64,000 nt of DNA. Source: Pedobacter sp. SYP-B3415. GTDB taxonomy: Bacteria; Bacteroidota; Bacteroidia; Sphingobacteriales; Sphingobacteriaceae. The notes under the pieces were generated by a model. That model saw nothing but the letters and a program-made list of their open reading frames with translations. It was not told the origin of the DNA and searched no databases. Below are positions 1 through 9,704 of the stretch, one piece after another. Each line of letters starts with the position of its first letter. Within the stretch, counting starts at the first letter, position 1. The DNA lies in the NCBI RefSeq assembly GCF_004138205.1, contig NZ_RXNQ01000007.1, positions 1 through 64,000 of the forward strand. Reading direction: 5' to 3'. Made by a program: the position numbers and the translations under genes.

Positions 1-54
1 GCCCGCCAGAGCCGATGGTACTGCGGTAACACGTGGGAGAGTAGGTCGGTGCCA
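1..54 (+). rRNA. 5S ribosomal RNA, 3' end (partial)
   Basis: The first bases match the conserved 3' part of bacterial 5S rRNA: GATGGTACTGC followed by GTGGGAGAGTAGGTCGGTGCC-type helix strands, and the match stops at about base 53. The gene begins before the window, so an rRNA operon must lie immediately upstream. A strong terminator follows directly. The assignment rests on recognised conserved sequence. Confidence 0.9.
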
Positions 55-68
55 AATCTTATCAATAT

Positions 69-99
69 GGCCTTAGCATTCACTTGCTGAGGCCTTTTT
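69..99 (+). terminator. rRNA operon terminator
   Basis: A 9-bp stem (69-77 with 86-94, one G-T wobble) and an 8-base loop are followed by five T residues. It sits right after the 5S end, as expected for the terminator of an rRNA operon. Confidence 0.85.
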
Positions 100-231
100 G
101 TTTCTATACAAATCCAGATACTTCTGCCTGACCACCGCCGGCACCCATTTCAGGAGAATTGATCCTCGTCAGTTTTACCCGTTTACCGTCCATTATTTGG
201 AATAGTGGTAGGTTAGCCAAACCTTTTTCCG

Positions 232-239
232 TATCTTTG
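232..239 (+). promoter_or_regulatory. -7 promoter element of the desaturase gene
   Basis: TATCTTTG fits the Bacteroidota -7 consensus TAnnTTTG and lies 17 bases before the ATG at 257. No convincing -33 TTTG is seen at the usual spacing. Confidence 0.7.
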
Positions 240-256
240 TTGCGAAATTAGCAAGT

Positions 257-1237
257 ATGAATATTCGATTAGGGCAAAGAAAAGAGGTTATGAAGCATAT
301 TGAAAAATATATGCTTGAGAAGATGCCCGAATACCTGAAACCCATCGACGAAATCTGGCAGCCGTCAGACCTTCTTCCCGATGCCAGCCGCGATGACTTC
401 TTCTCAAAGGTGAAAGAACTTCAGCAAAGCGCAAAGGAACTTTCATACGATCTTGTTGCTGTTCTCATCGGTGACACCATTACCGAAGAAGCACTGCCAA
501 CCTATGAATCATGGCTGACCACCGTTGAAGACGTATCGCTGGATGAAGAAGGTGGCTGGATGAAATGGACACGCCACTGGACAGCTGAAGAGAACCGTCA
601 CGGGGATTTGCTGAATAAATACCTTTACCTGTCAGGCCGTGTGGATATGCGCCAGATGGAGATTTCTACGCAATACCTCATCGCTGACGGGTTCGATATT
701 GGTACCGGCCGCGATCCTTATCGCAACTTCATTTACACTTCTTTCCAGGAACTTGCTACAAATGTTTCTCACAGGCGTGTAGCCAGCCTGGCAAAAAAAG
801 ACGGTGATACATTGCTTTCGAAAATGTGTGGAGTCATTGCTTCTGACGAAGCGCGCCATGCAAAAGCGTACAAAGACTTTATTGCACGTGTGTTCGACGT
901 AGATGCAAATGAGGCCATGCTTGCATTTGAAGATATGATGCGCAAGAAAATTGTTATGCCCGCCCATTTCCTGCGAGAAATTGGTCTCAAGATGGGGCAG
1001 ACATTTGGCCACTTCACAGATGCGGCGCAACGCCTCGGTGTGTATACTTCAGCCGATTACGTCGACATTCTTAAACAGCTTATCAATGATTGGAATATCG
1101 AAGCGGTCCGTGAGCTGAATGATGCCGGTGAAAAGGCGCGTGATTATTTACTTGCGCTGCCAGACAGGCTGACACGCATTGCAGAGCGGATGAAAAATCC
1201 GACTATGGAATACAAATTCAAATGGATCCTGGCTTAG
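257..1237 (+). CDS. acyl-ACP desaturase (ferritin-like di-iron enzyme)
   Basis: Soluble fatty acid desaturase of the plant stearoyl-ACP type (FA_desaturase_2 family), which puts a double bond into an acyl chain bound to acyl carrier protein and so tunes membrane fluidity. The 326-residue length is near full for the family. Both di-iron motifs are visible: EENRHG at residues 111-116 and DEARH at 197-201, with further carboxylate ligands likely at E77/E78 and E164. There is no signal peptide, so it is cytosolic. The start at 257 is supported by the -7 element 17 bases upstream; an internal ATG (residue 12) is possible. It is monocistronic, between the rRNA terminator and a convergent DUF1080 gene. 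Regiospecificity cannot be read from the sequence. Confidence 0.92.
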   Translation: MNIRLGQRKEVMKHIEKYMLEKMPEYLKPIDEIWQPSDLLPDASRDDFFSKVKELQQSAKELSYDLVAVLIGDTITEEALPTYESWLTTVEDVSLDEEGGWMKWTRHWTAEENRHGDLLNKYLYLSGRVDMRQMEISTQYLIADGFDIGTGRDPYRNFIYTSFQELATNVSHRRVASLAKKDGDTLLSKMCGVIASDEARHAKAYKDFIARVFDVDANEAMLAFEDMMRKKIVMPAHFLREIGLKMGQTFGHFTDAAQRLGVYTSADYVDILKQLINDWNIEAVRELNDAGEKARDYLLALPDRLTRIAERMKNPTMEYKFKWILA

Positions 1238-1307
1238 CGTGCAAAACAAAAGTTAGAAAGAAATCAGACGACGGATCATTCGTGTCCCATGTCTCAACAA
1301 TAAAAAA

Positions 1308-1331
1308 GCCCGCTGATTTTTGTCAGCGGGC
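1308..1331. terminator. bidirectional terminator between the desaturase and DUF1080 genes
   Basis: A 9-bp perfect stem (1308-1316 with 1323-1331) has an A-run on its left and a T-rich stretch on its right. It can end transcription of both convergent genes. Confidence 0.8.
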
Positions 1332-1338
1332 TTTGTGT

Positions 1339-1941
1339 TTAAAGCTGTTTGATCTTTATATTTTTCCAGCGAACCTTAATGCCTCCTCCGTCATGGATTT
1401 GTAAGGCGATAAATCCCTTACCAGCGCCGATCTTGGCGTCCTTTATATTTACCATCTCTGTTCCATTCAGCCAGCTTGTAACCTCATCACCAGATACACG
1501 GATACGCATATGATTCCAGTCGCCTGGTTTTAAAGCTTCCTCTTTTTCTGCTGTTGGCTTGATGAGCCAGCCACGACCATACGACTCATAAATGCCGCCT
1601 GTACTATGACCCTTAGGAGCCACTTCGACCTGCCAGCCGCTGATCTTCGTTCCTTCTATGCCTGAGCGGATGAAAACGCCGCTGTTGCCATTGGCTTCCT
1701 GTTTAAAATCCAGGTCCAGGATGAAGTTATCGTAAGCTTTCGTGGTTGATAAATATCCATACTTCTTATCAGGACCGCTTTCACAAACAAGTTCTTTGTT
1801 CTCAACGTACCATTTTTCGGTACCATGTACGGTCCAGCCGTTCAGATTCTTGCCATTGAAAATAGATTTAAAGCCTTTCTCAGGCAGGCCTGCAGCAATG
1901 AACACGATGGCCAGCATGGCTAAGATGATTTTGTATTTCAT
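1339..1941 (-). CDS. exported DUF1080 protein (3-keto-disaccharide hydrolase family)
   Basis: A 200-residue protein with an N-terminal signal peptide (MKYKIILAMLAIVFIAAG) and one DUF1080 domain over the rest. The family hallmarks are visible: SIFNGKNLNGW near the N terminus, NSGVFIRSG in the middle and WNHMRIRV towards the end. Members are concanavalin-like lectin/glucanase folds, some shown to act on 3-keto-glycosides or other sugar compounds, in the periplasm or on the surface. It starts only 11 bp after the icmF stop on the same strand, so it may be read through from icmF, although no metabolic link is obvious. A second DUF1080 protein lies at 29740-30582. The substrate is unknown. Confidence 0.88.
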   Translation of the reverse strand: MKYKIILAMLAIVFIAAGLPEKGFKSIFNGKNLNGWTVHGTEKWYVENKELVCESGPDKKYGYLSTTKAYDNFILDLDFKQEANGNSGVFIRSGIEGTKISGWQVEVAPKGHSTGGIYESYGRGWLIKPTAEKEEALKPGDWNHMRIRVSGDEVTSWLNGTEMVNIKDAKIGAGKGFIALQIHDGGGIKVRWKNIKIKQL

Positions 1942-1952
1942 GGTTTTTTAGG

Positions 1953-4900
1953 TTACATGTTTCTTCTGTATTGTCCGCCAACTTCGTAAAGTGAGCGACT
2001 GATCTGGCCTAATGTACAGCATTTGCATGCATCCATCAACTGATCAAAAATATTTGCTCCCGAAACAGCGGCCTGCTGCAGCTTGCTGAGCTCCTCGCCG
2101 GCGCGTGTTGCATGTGCTTTTCTAAAATTCTCCAGGTTGCGGATTTGTGTCTCTTTCTCTGATTCGGTGGCCCTGATTACCTCTCCGGGCGTTACGGTTG
2201 GTGAGCCATTTTTATTCAAAAAAGTGTTTACACCTACAATAGGGAATGCCCCGGTGTGTTTCAACGTTTCATAATGCAGACTTTCTTCCTGTATCTTGCC
2301 ACGCTGATACATCGTCTCCATTGCGCCGAGTACGCCGCCCCGCTCATTGATTCGTTTAAATTCTGCCAGCACAGCCTCCTCAACCAGGTCGGTGAGTTCT
2401 TCTATAATAAAGGCGCCCTGGAGCGGGTTCTGGTTCTTTGCTAATCCGAGTTCCCGGTTTATAATCAGTTGTATTGCCATGGCCCGCCGGACCGATTCTT
2501 CTGTAGGTGTTGTGATCGCTTCGTCATACGCGTTGGTGTGCAGTGAATTGCAGTTGTCGTAAATCGCGTACAGGGCCTGCAGCGTTGTGCGGATGTCATT
2601 GAAGTCAATCTCCTGTGCATGCAACGAACGTCCTGAGGTCTGGATATGATACTTGAGCTTTTGGGAGCGATCGTTTCCTTTATACTTGTTCTTTATCGCC
2701 TTTGCCCAGATACGCCGGGCAACCCGCCCGATCACCGCATATTCCGGATCAATTCCGTTTGAGAAGAAAAAGGACAAATTAGGTGCGAAGTCGTCAATAT
2801 GCATTCCGCGGCTGAGGTAATACTCTACGAACGTAAATCCATTACTCAGCGTAAAGGCGAGCTGGGAAATCGGGTTGGCCCCCGCTTCGGCGATATGATA
2901 GCCGGAAATGGAAACGGAATAAAAGTTTCTGACTTTATTTTCAATAAAAGACTTTTGTATATCGCCCATCATGCGCAGTGCGAACTCGGTCGAAAAGATA
3001 CAGGTGTTTTGCGCCTGGTCTTCCTTCAGAATATCGGCCTGAACGGTTCCCCGCACTGTAGCCATGGCATGCGCCTTAATCCGGGCATATATATCAGGCG
3101 GAAGCACCTCATCGCCGGTTACACCTAACAGCATCAGACCAAGACCGTTATTACCTTCGGGAAGAGCGCCTTCATAAATGGGTCGTGCTACTCCGCGCTC
3201 CTGGAAAATGGCGGTTAACTTCGTTTCCATCTCTTGTTCAAGACCATGTTCGCGGATGTATTTCTCGCATTGCTGGTCGATCGCCGCGTTCATGAAAAAG
3301 CCGAGCAGCATAGGCGCCGGCCCGTTTATGGTCATAGATACCGAAGTAGCGGGATCACACAGATCAAAGCCTGAATAAAGCTTTTTGGCGTCATCGAGCG
3401 AAGCGATACTTACGCCTGAATTACCGATTTTCCCATAGATATCAGGCCGTACATGCGGGTCTTCGCCATAGAGCGTTACAGAATCGAAGGCTGTTGATAG
3501 CCGGTGAGCAGGCTGCCCCAGCGACACGTAATGGAATCGTTTGTTGGTACGTTCGGGGCCGCCTTCTCCAGCGAACATTCTCGTAGGATCTTCACCCTCG
3601 CGTTTAAGCGGAAAGACGCCGGCGGTGTAAGGGAAATATCCCGGGAGGTTTTCCCGCAGCAGCCACCGAAGCAACTCGCCATGGTCCCTGAACCGGGGTA
3701 ACGAAACCCGCGGAATGTGTATTCCTGACAAAGACTCGTAATATAGAGGCTGCTTTATTTCTTTTTCACGAACCTGATAGCTGAATTCCGGCAGCTGGTA
3801 GGCACTGAAGAGAGAGGGCCAGGCCAGAAGCATTTTTTTGCATTGTATGTCAAGTTGCTCATCCTGCAGGGCAAGGAGACTCTTCAGCCGGGTTGCGGTT
3901 TCCTTATCGGCATCCTCGTCAAGCAAAGCAAGTACATCATTCAACTGCCAGATTTTTCTGGCGGCATCAGATTGTCTTTCCACCCACGCTTCGTAAGCTT
4001 CGCTTGCTTCTGCAATTTCTGCAAGGTACCTGATGCGTTCCGGGGGGATTATATATGTTTTTTCAGATTCGGCGGTAACAAGCGCTGTAGTTAATTCGAA
4101 TTGCACACCTGTTTTGTCTGCGATCTTGCTGATCAGGGCCATGAACAGATTGTTCATTCCAGGGTCGTTAAATTGCGAGGCCATTGTACCAAATACTGGC
4201 AATTCATTTTCAGGGAGATCAAAAGCCTGATGGTTACGCCTGTATTGCTTTTTTACGTCCCTCAAAGCATCAGGCGCCCCGCGCTTGTCGAATTTGTTGA
4301 TCGCTACAAGGTCTGCAAAATCAAGCATGTCAATCTTTTCGAGTTGCGTGGCGGCACCGAATTCGGGCGTCATAACATAAAGCGAAACATCGCAATGTTC
4401 TGTAATCTCTGTATCAGACTGGCCAATACCTGATGTTTCGATAAGAATAAGATCAAAACCTGCCGCCTTACATATATCGATGCTTTCCTGGACATGTTTA
4501 GATAACGCCAGATTGGCCTGACGTGTAGCCAGCGAGCGCATATACACACGCTGGTCGCTAATGGCGTTCATCCTGATTCTGTCGCCAAGCAGGGCGCCGC
4601 CCGTTTTCCGCTTCGACGGATCAACCGAAATGATTGCCAGCGTTTTATCCGGGATCTCAATAAGGAAACGTCTTACGATTTCATCAACCAGTGACGACTT
4701 CCCTGCGCCGCCCGTGCCGGTTATGCCCAATACAGGTGTGTTTTTGTTTTGCTTTTTCCGCAGTTTGTTTACGAAATCTCTTGCGTTTTCAGGTTCATTC
4801 TCTGACGCGGTGATGGCTGCCGCAATTGCCGGAAACGACCTGCCCAAAATAGCCTCCCCCGAGAGGGACGCCACATTACCTACAGCAAAGTCTGTTTGCC

Positions 4901-5321
4901 GAAGCATATCGTTTATCATGCCCTGCAACCCCATCTTTCGCCCGTCGTCGGGAGAATAGATCCGTGCAATGCCGTAACTGTGCAGTTCGTCGATTTCATT
5001 TGGCAGGATGACGCCGCCGCCACCGCCAAAAATTTTTATATGTCCTGACCCCAGCTCATTGAGCAGGTCATACATGTATTTGAAGTATTCAATATGACCA
5101 CCCTGATAGGAGGTTAAGGCGATACCCTGAACATCTTCCTGAATAGCGCAGCTAACAACCTCTTCGACAGAGCGGTTGTGCCCCAGGTGTACAACCTCAG
5201 CACCCGAAGCCTGAAGAATACGACGCATGATATTGATCGTTGCGTCATGCCCGTCAAAAAGCGAGGCGGCAGTAACGAACCGGACCTTATTTTCAGGTTT
5301 ATAAATTTCCTCTTGCTCCAT
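1953..5321 (-). CDS. icmF: fused isobutyryl-CoA mutase IcmF
   Basis: Adenosylcobalamin-dependent mutase interconverting isobutyryl-CoA and n-butyryl-CoA, with its own G-protein chaperone. Order of domains: B12-binding domain (about residues 10-135, with FDGHDAT as the DxH motif), MeaB-like GTPase (P-loop GTGGAGKSS near residue 200), then the substrate-binding TIM-barrel mutase half (from about 530). The length of 1122 residues fits IcmF. Two specificity positions separate it from methylmalonyl-CoA mutase: F replaces Y in RMFAGEGG, and Q replaces R in [10 protein letters not shown]. These are the Icm-type residues. The downstream histidine in YHIQTSG is kept. The ATG at 5321 was chosen over a TTG eight codons earlier. 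A TAACTTTA element just upstream is a weak -7 candidate. No cobalamin riboswitch was recognised. Confidence 0.93.
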   Translation of the reverse strand: MEQEEIYKPENKVRFVTAASLFDGHDATINIMRRILQASGAEVVHLGHNRSVEEVVSCAIQEDVQGIALTSYQGGHIEYFKYMYDLLNELGSGHIKIFGGGGGVILPNEIDELHSYGIARIYSPDDGRKMGLQGMINDMLRQTDFAVGNVASLSGEAILGRSFPAIAAAITASENEPENARDFVNKLRKKQNKNTPVLGITGTGGAGKSSLVDEIVRRFLIEIPDKTLAIISVDPSKRKTGGALLGDRIRMNAISDQRVYMRSLATRQANLALSKHVQESIDICKAAGFDLILIETSGIGQSDTEITEHCDVSLYVMTPEFGAATQLEKIDMLDFADLVAINKFDKRGAPDALRDVKKQYRRNHQAFDLPENELPVFGTMASQFNDPGMNNLFMALISKIADKTGVQFELTTALVTAESEKTYIIPPERIRYLAEIAEASEAYEAWVERQSDAARKIWQLNDVLALLDEDADKETATRLKSLLALQDEQLDIQCKKMLLAWPSLFSAYQLPEFSYQVREKEIKQPLYYESLSGIHIPRVSLPRFRDHGELLRWLLRENLPGYFPYTAGVFPLKREGEDPTRMFAGEGGPERTNKRFHYVSLGQPAHRLSTAFDSVTLYGEDPHVRPDIYGKIGNSGVSIASLDDAKKLYSGFDLCDPATSVSMTINGPAPMLLGFFMNAAIDQQCEKYIREHGLEQEMETKLTAIFQERGVARPIYEGALPEGNNGLGLMLLGVTGDEVLPPDIYARIKAHAMATVRGTVQADILKEDQAQNTCIFSTEFALRMMGDIQKSFIENKVRNFYSVSISGYHIAEAGANPISQLAFTLSNGFTFVEYYLSRGMHIDDFAPNLSFFFSNGIDPEYAVIGRVARRIWAKAIKNKYKGNDRSQKLKYHIQTSGRSLHAQEIDFNDIRTTLQALYAIYDNCNSLHTNAYDEAITTPTEESVRRAMAIQLIINRELGLAKNQNPLQGAFIIEELTDLVEEAVLAEFKRINERGGVLGAMETMYQRGKIQEESLHYETLKHTGAFPIVGVNTFLNKNGSPTVTPGEVIRATESEKETQIRNLENFRKAHATRAGEELSKLQQAAVSGANIFDQLMDACKCCTLGQISRSLYEVGGQYRRNM

Positions 5322-5406
5322 GCAGATATATTTGGCTCTTAACAATCCTAAAGTTACTATTTATGGCCGGGATATGGTGAATGAGAGCGATCTGCGGGCA
5401 AAAAAA

Positions 5407-5425
5407 AGGCCCCGTTTCGGGACCT
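5407..5425 (-). terminator. terminator of the PafA-like phosphatase gene
   Basis: A hairpin with a three-base loop and one mismatch has a seven-A run on its left, which becomes a U-tract on the minus strand. It lies just after the phosphatase stop at 5432. Confidence 0.65.
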
Positions 5426-5431
5426 CCATGT

Positions 5432-7084
5432 TTAATATTGATGCGTCAGCTCTGTAATCGGTTCCCCGACATTACCATTCGGCATCTGTATGCGCAGCAT
5501 CGCCGCAAGGGTAGCAGCAATGTCTGTCATGTAGTGGTTTTTATTTGTTTTGCCAGGCTTCACGTGCCAGCCCATAAACACGAGCGGGATATGTGAATCA
5601 TAGGGATTCCAGTTTCCATGGGTTGTTCCGGTTCTGCTTCCGTTAAACCACCCTGGGTTTAGAATATAATACAGGTCCCCGCTACGTCTTGCATTGTACC
5701 CATTCGTGATCATTTTTTTCTGTACATCGGTCAGGGTGCTGCCCGAGATATTTTTCAGATCAACTACGTCGGTAACACCTTCCTGTCGTCTTAAAAAATC
5801 CATCGCTGCATCACGAACTTCTTTGTAATCGGCTTTTGCATCGGCAATCACCTTTCTGTCGAATAAAATCTGGTTGTTCTGTGCCGCGCGAACGGCTTTT
5901 TTCAGCCGGAACCTGTCTTCCAGCGTAGCATTCAGGTTTTTAGCAATTTCACTGTCGCTTATAACCCCCGCAGGCAGTTTATTTTCAGCCATAAAACCCG
6001 GAGCGTGTGCTGCGCCATGATCTGCTGTAATGAAAAACAGGTACTGCCCTTTTCCAACCTGTTTATCAAGATAGTTAAAGAACTCTTCTATGTCTTTGTC
6101 CAGCCTCAGGTAGGCATCTTCGGCCTCAATCGAGTTAGGACCATACTGATGTCCTATATAATCTGTCGACGAGCAGCTCACTGCAAGAAAGTCTGTCACA
6201 TCATCCGTGCCCAGGTCTTCAGAAAGAAGTGCAAGTTTGGCCAGATCGAGCGTGATGGTGTTTCCGTAAGGAGTTCCTCTGATCGCATCGTAATTTCGGT
6301 TTACGAATTGGGTAAGCATGTGGGGAAAGGTACTGTTTCTGCCTTCATAAGCCTTCTCATCGGTCGTACTGTTTGTGTATGTGGCGATCGGATAAAGCGG
6401 TTCCCAGTTTTTTGCGTAAAATTTGTTAGCCAGCTTCATCTTGTTATAGTCTTCCAGCCACATAGGCAGCTGCTTCATGTAATACGTACTGGTTATCCAG
6501 TTACCAGACTTGCCGTCATACCAGTATGCTGCATTCGCCGTATGGCCAGCCGGGAGAATGGACCCCCGGTCTTTCAGAGAAATGCCAATTACTTTGCCTT
6601 TGAAGTTTGTGGCGAGACGCAGCTCATCTGTAATCGTATTGCTAAGCATATTGCGGGGCGACATTTGCCCTTCGGGCGATTCCGCGCTACCAACTGTATG
6701 CACACTTGTGTCGCCGGCACAATAGACGCGTTTCAACGTTTGTGCATCTGTCCAGTCATTTCCAATGATACCGTGAATGGCCGGGACAGAACCGGTATAG
6801 ATACAGGTATGGCCGCAGGCGGTGTAAGTTGGTGTATAAGGAATGTAGGTGTTTTCTGCCGAGAAACCTTCATTGATGAGTCTTTTAAAGCCGCCTTTGC
6901 CATATCGCGAATAATAACGGTACAGGTAATCCCAGCGCATCTGGTCGACCACAAGTCCAACGACCAGTTTAGGTCTTGCTATCTTTGCCGGATAGGCAGG
7001 AGCTGTTGCTGTTTTCTTTTGAGCGCGCAGGTGTGTACAAACACATGCGAGTGCTAAAAAAGCAAAGAGACTAAGTTTTTTCAT
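5432..7084 (-). CDS. PafA-like alkaline phosphatase (type I phosphodiesterase/NPP superfamily)
   Basis: Periplasmic metal-dependent phosphatase of the alkaline phosphatase superfamily, resembling the PafA enzymes common in Bacteroidota. The chosen ATG at 7084 gives 550 residues and a clean signal peptide (MKKLSLFAFLALACVC...AQ). The longer frame from 7162 adds 26 residues ahead of the signal peptide and is rejected. Visible sites: metal ligand in VVDQMRWDYL, nucleophile threonine in TPTYTACGH (about T88), the Asn of GIIGNDWTD, the Lys/Arg pair in LKDRGSILPAGH that marks PafA-type monoesterases, and Asp/His ligands in TDYIGHQYG, TADHGAAH and THGNWNP. It probably releases phosphate from organic monoesters outside the cytoplasm. 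It lies 74 bp downstream of folC, with no functional link apparent. Confidence 0.88.
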   Translation of the reverse strand: MKKLSLFAFLALACVCTHLRAQKKTATAPAYPAKIARPKLVVGLVVDQMRWDYLYRYYSRYGKGGFKRLINEGFSAENTYIPYTPTYTACGHTCIYTGSVPAIHGIIGNDWTDAQTLKRVYCAGDTSVHTVGSAESPEGQMSPRNMLSNTITDELRLATNFKGKVIGISLKDRGSILPAGHTANAAYWYDGKSGNWITSTYYMKQLPMWLEDYNKMKLANKFYAKNWEPLYPIATYTNSTTDEKAYEGRNSTFPHMLTQFVNRNYDAIRGTPYGNTITLDLAKLALLSEDLGTDDVTDFLAVSCSSTDYIGHQYGPNSIEAEDAYLRLDKDIEEFFNYLDKQVGKGQYLFFITADHGAAHAPGFMAENKLPAGVISDSEIAKNLNATLEDRFRLKKAVRAAQNNQILFDRKVIADAKADYKEVRDAAMDFLRRQEGVTDVVDLKNISGSTLTDVQKKMITNGYNARRSGDLYYILNPGWFNGSRTGTTHGNWNPYDSHIPLVFMGWHVKPGKTNKNHYMTDIAATLAAMLRIQMPNGNVGEPITELTHQY

Positions 7085-7158
7085 TTGTTTTGGTTGAGTG
7101 CTAAAACTAGCTATTTTGATATAAACTTCCTGTAAAAAACACGTTATAGGATTGTTGC

Positions 7159-8448
7159 TCAAATTGCTTCGGCAACGACAAACGTACTGCCGCCGATGAA
7201 AATCAGATCATTTCTCGCGGCACTTTGTTCGGCCGCTGCCCGCGCTTTAGTCACACTTTCAAACACCTCGCCCTCCAGCCCCTGCAAAGCTGCCAGTTGC
7301 TGCAGCATCTCAGCTGCGAGTGCCCTTTCCAGTTTCGGACTACAGAAGTAATACTTAGCGTGTTTTGGCAGCATGCTTAATACACCCGTCACGTCCTTGT
7401 CGCTTACCATGCCGAAAACCATATGAAGGTTTTCGTATGGCGTATCTGATATATTTTGAAGTACCTCCCGGATCCCGGCCTCGTTATGACCCGTATCGCA
7501 GATAACCAGCGGCTCTTTTGATAGCGTCTGCCAGCGACCCTGTAGTCCGGTGTTGCTTTTTACAGCGTTCAGACCGTTTCTGATTGACTGTTCATGCAGC
7601 TCACAAAGAGCAGACTGGCGCAGCACTTCGGTAGCTGCAATGATTGTGCGGATGTTTTTTTCCTGGTAGGTTCCGCTGAGGTCGCAGGTCAGTTCAGGAT
7701 AAATATCTGCCAGATCACGACGTACTGAAAGCTTAAGCCGGTCCTGTTGCCTGCTTACTCCGAATGTGCTGAGCATCTGGTCGGCAAAATAAATCGGTGC
7801 CTGCATGTCGGCGGCTTTCTGGAGAAAAACGGCAGTTGTTTCAGCCTGCGTTTCACCGATGACAACCGGGATGCCTTTTTTGATAATGCCCGCCTTTTCT
7901 GCAGCAATAAGCGGCAAGGTATTGCCAAGCAGCGCCACATGGTCCATGCTGATGTTTGTAATGACAGAAAGAACAGGCTGGATAATGTTCGTTGAGTCCA
8001 GTCGCCCGCCCAATCCGACTTCGACAACAGCAATTTCTACCCCTGATTGCGCAAAATGCCTGAAAGCGAGTGCGACCGTAACTTCGAAAAATGATGGCTC
8101 AAGCTCCTCGATGAGTTGCCGGTTCTGTTCGATGAAATCGACCACGTCCTGCCTGGCGATCATCTTTCCGTTTACACGGATGCGTTCGCGGAAATCTTTC
8201 AGGTGCGGAGAGGTATAAAGGCCGGTCCGATAGCCTGCTTCCTGCAGGATGGAGGCCATCATATGTGAACAGGAACCTTTTCCGTTTGTTCCTGCTATAT
8301 GAATAGAACGAAAGGTTTGTTGTGGATTTCCCAGTGCCTCGCACAGCGCAAGGATATTGCCGAGGCCTTTTTTGATTGCAGCAGCGCCAACCCGGGTAAA
8401 CATGGGCAACCTGCGGTAGAGGTACTCAAGCGTTTGATCGTAGTTCAT
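7159..8448 (-). CDS. folC: bifunctional folylpolyglutamate/dihydrofolate synthase
   Basis: ATP-dependent ligase of the Mur ligase superfamily that adds glutamate to dihydropteroate and to folates, in the cytosol. The P-loop GTNGKGSCS is visible near residue 50, followed by the family segment around LYTSPHL.DFRERI. Further Mur-ligase blocks are VEVGLGGRLDSTN and MDHVALLGNTL, and the C-terminal domain carries CDTGHNEAG. The length of 429 residues is typical. The ATG at 8448 is preferred over a GTG two codons upstream, because a -7 element (8457-8464) ends eight bases before it. It can therefore be transcribed separately from the tonB cluster upstream, whose last gene ends at 8491. Confidence 0.95.
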   Translation of the reverse strand: MNYDQTLEYLYRRLPMFTRVGAAAIKKGLGNILALCEALGNPQQTFRSIHIAGTNGKGSCSHMMASILQEAGYRTGLYTSPHLKDFRERIRVNGKMIARQDVVDFIEQNRQLIEELEPSFFEVTVALAFRHFAQSGVEIAVVEVGLGGRLDSTNIIQPVLSVITNISMDHVALLGNTLPLIAAEKAGIIKKGIPVVIGETQAETTAVFLQKAADMQAPIYFADQMLSTFGVSRQQDRLKLSVRRDLADIYPELTCDLSGTYQEKNIRTIIAATEVLRQSALCELHEQSIRNGLNAVKSNTGLQGRWQTLSKEPLVICDTGHNEAGIREVLQNISDTPYENLHMVFGMVSDKDVTGVLSMLPKHAKYYFCSPKLERALAAEMLQQLAALQGLEGEVFESVTKARAAAEQSAARNDLIFIGGSTFVVAEAI

Positions 8449-8456
8449 AAACACTG

Positions 8457-8464
8457 CAAAGTTA
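8457..8464 (-). promoter_or_regulatory. -7 promoter element of folC
   Basis: On the minus strand this reads TAACTTTG, a match to TAnnTTTG. It ends eight bases before the folC ATG, implying a very short leader. Confidence 0.6.
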
Positions 8465-8490
8465 TGAACTGCGCCGGGGGGCGCATAAAC

Positions 8491-9303
8491 TTATTTCACT
8501 TTGAAATTAAAGACTACAACGCCGACCTGCTGATTGTTACCGGAAGCTGAGCGTGTCAGTGTAGCGCCCATAACTGCCTCCCGGCATTTTTCCCACAACG
8601 CCTTGTCAGACAGCGTCGTTCCTTTTACCCCCGCCTGTGCATTTGTAACAATGCCATCTGCATTGATGTAGATACGAACGGCAATCTTACCGGTTTTCTG
8701 ACCATCATCTTTTGGCACAACGAGGTTAGTGAAGCTGCGCAGTTCTATCGGTTTGTTGCCGAAGCCGGAACCACCTTCACCATAATTGGTTGCAAGCGGG
8801 TCTCCATCGCGATCTCCCTGGTTGCCTGGGGTGCTGCCGGTGCCATCGCCACGGCCCATCCCTTTATTTGCTTTGCCTTTATAAAGTGCGTTCTGGTTGA
8901 TGGTTTGCTCGACAGGCTTGGTGTTGTTGGAGGCATTCGGGGCAGCGTTAGATTTGTTATCTTTTGTATTAACGGTTGCCGCGTCTTCGTTATCTTGCGT
9001 AACGACATTTTTGTCGCTCGCCTGTGTGTTTGGTGTAGGCTTTGTTTCCTGCTCGGTAATTACCTTATCAGGCATCTGTCCGTTCGCATTTGGCGCCATT
9101 GAAGGCTCCTCAATGCTTGTATAATCGTCGCCCATCCCTTCGGGCGATGTGCCAAAATTGACAATGACACCGCCTGTACCCAGTTGTTCCTGCGTGAAAG
9201 GGGTTCCGATAAGATATAGAAAGCTGATTGCCAGAAATACGATAAATACTCCGGTAGAGATGGCAAGTGCCTTCGGATAATTATTTTCTTCGCGGTATTG
9301 CAT
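8491..9303 (-). CDS. TonB/TolA-like energy transducer
   Basis: Inner-membrane anchored protein that would carry force from the ExbB-ExbD motor across the periplasm. The 270 residues comprise a single N-terminal membrane helix (about 13-33, ISTGVFIVFLAISFLYLIG), a long low-complexity linker rich in Asn, Thr, Gly and Pro (about 60-190), and a C-terminal TonB-type domain (about 195-270) ending in VGVVVFNFKVK. Its ATG overlaps the exbD stop by one base (TAATG), so the two are translationally coupled. It is the last gene of the six-gene cluster that starts at 16534. The partner is probably the barrel at 11804-13507, by inference from position. Confidence 0.85.
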   Translation of the reverse strand: MQYREENNYPKALAISTGVFIVFLAISFLYLIGTPFTQEQLGTGGVIVNFGTSPEGMGDDYTSIEEPSMAPNANGQMPDKVITEQETKPTPNTQASDKNVVTQDNEDAATVNTKDNKSNAAPNASNNTKPVEQTINQNALYKGKANKGMGRGDGTGSTPGNQGDRDGDPLATNYGEGGSGFGNKPIELRSFTNLVVPKDDGQKTGKIAVRIYINADGIVTNAQAGVKGTTLSDKALWEKCREAVMGATLTRSASGNNQQVGVVVFNFKVK

Positions 9304-9704
9304 TACTTTTTCGGTTCTACAGCCAGCACCAGTTTAGCCTTTGCCTTGTTGGCAATATCAATGATCTGGATGGTCGTTTCTGTAGGAATATCCCTATAAA
9401 CATACAAAATAATGGTCAATTCCTGTGCCTCTTTTGTATATGCTTCGATCTTACTTTGCAGCTTTTCCAAATTCACAGGCTGCTTTTCGATGAAGTAATT
9501 TTTGTTTTCATCGATTGAAACCGTGATCGTCTTTTTTGCAACCAGCTGTTCGCCCGATTGTGAACGGGGCAGCAGCAATTTTACCACTTCAGGATTGGCT
9601 ACAGCTGATGCCAGCAGGAAAAACAACAACAGGAAGAACATGATGTCGTTCAGGGCAGACGTACTGACCTCTACAGTTCCCTTTTGTCTTTTTCTAAAAT
9701 TCAT
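9303..9704 (-). CDS. exbD: ExbD/TolR-type biopolymer transport protein
   Basis: Small proton-channel subunit of 133 residues. One membrane helix near residues 18-36 (LNDIMFFLLLFFLLASAVA) contains the conserved Asp of the ExbD/TolR family right at its start (LNDIMFF), followed by a periplasmic ExbD domain. With ExbB it forms the proton-driven motor for the TonB-like protein next door. The start overlaps the exbB stop by 4 bp (ATGA), and the stop overlaps tonB by one base. Confidence 0.9.
   Translation of the reverse strand: MNFRKRQKGTVEVSTSALNDIMFFLLLFFLLASAVANPEVVKLLLPRSQSGEQLVAKKTITVSIDENKNYFIEKQPVNLEKLQSKIEAYTKEAQELTIILYVYRDIPTETTIQIIDIANKAKAKLVLAVEPKK

Noticed and set aside
1222-1404. 60-codon plus-strand frame after the desaturase
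   Set aside because: It overlaps the desaturase end, the terminator and the DUF1080 gene; no start signal.
5322-5400. cobalamin riboswitch upstream of icmF
   Set aside because: The upstream space is short and no B12-box-like sequence was recognised.
6005-7057. 350-codon plus-strand open frame
   Set aside because: It lies wholly antisense to the PafA-like phosphatase gene, whose catalytic motifs are intact; the composition is rich in Cys, Arg and Ile and matches no family.
7085-7162. 26-residue upstream extension of the PafA-like protein overlapping folC by 4 bp
   Set aside because: The signal peptide begins at the ATG at 7084; the extension would bury it.
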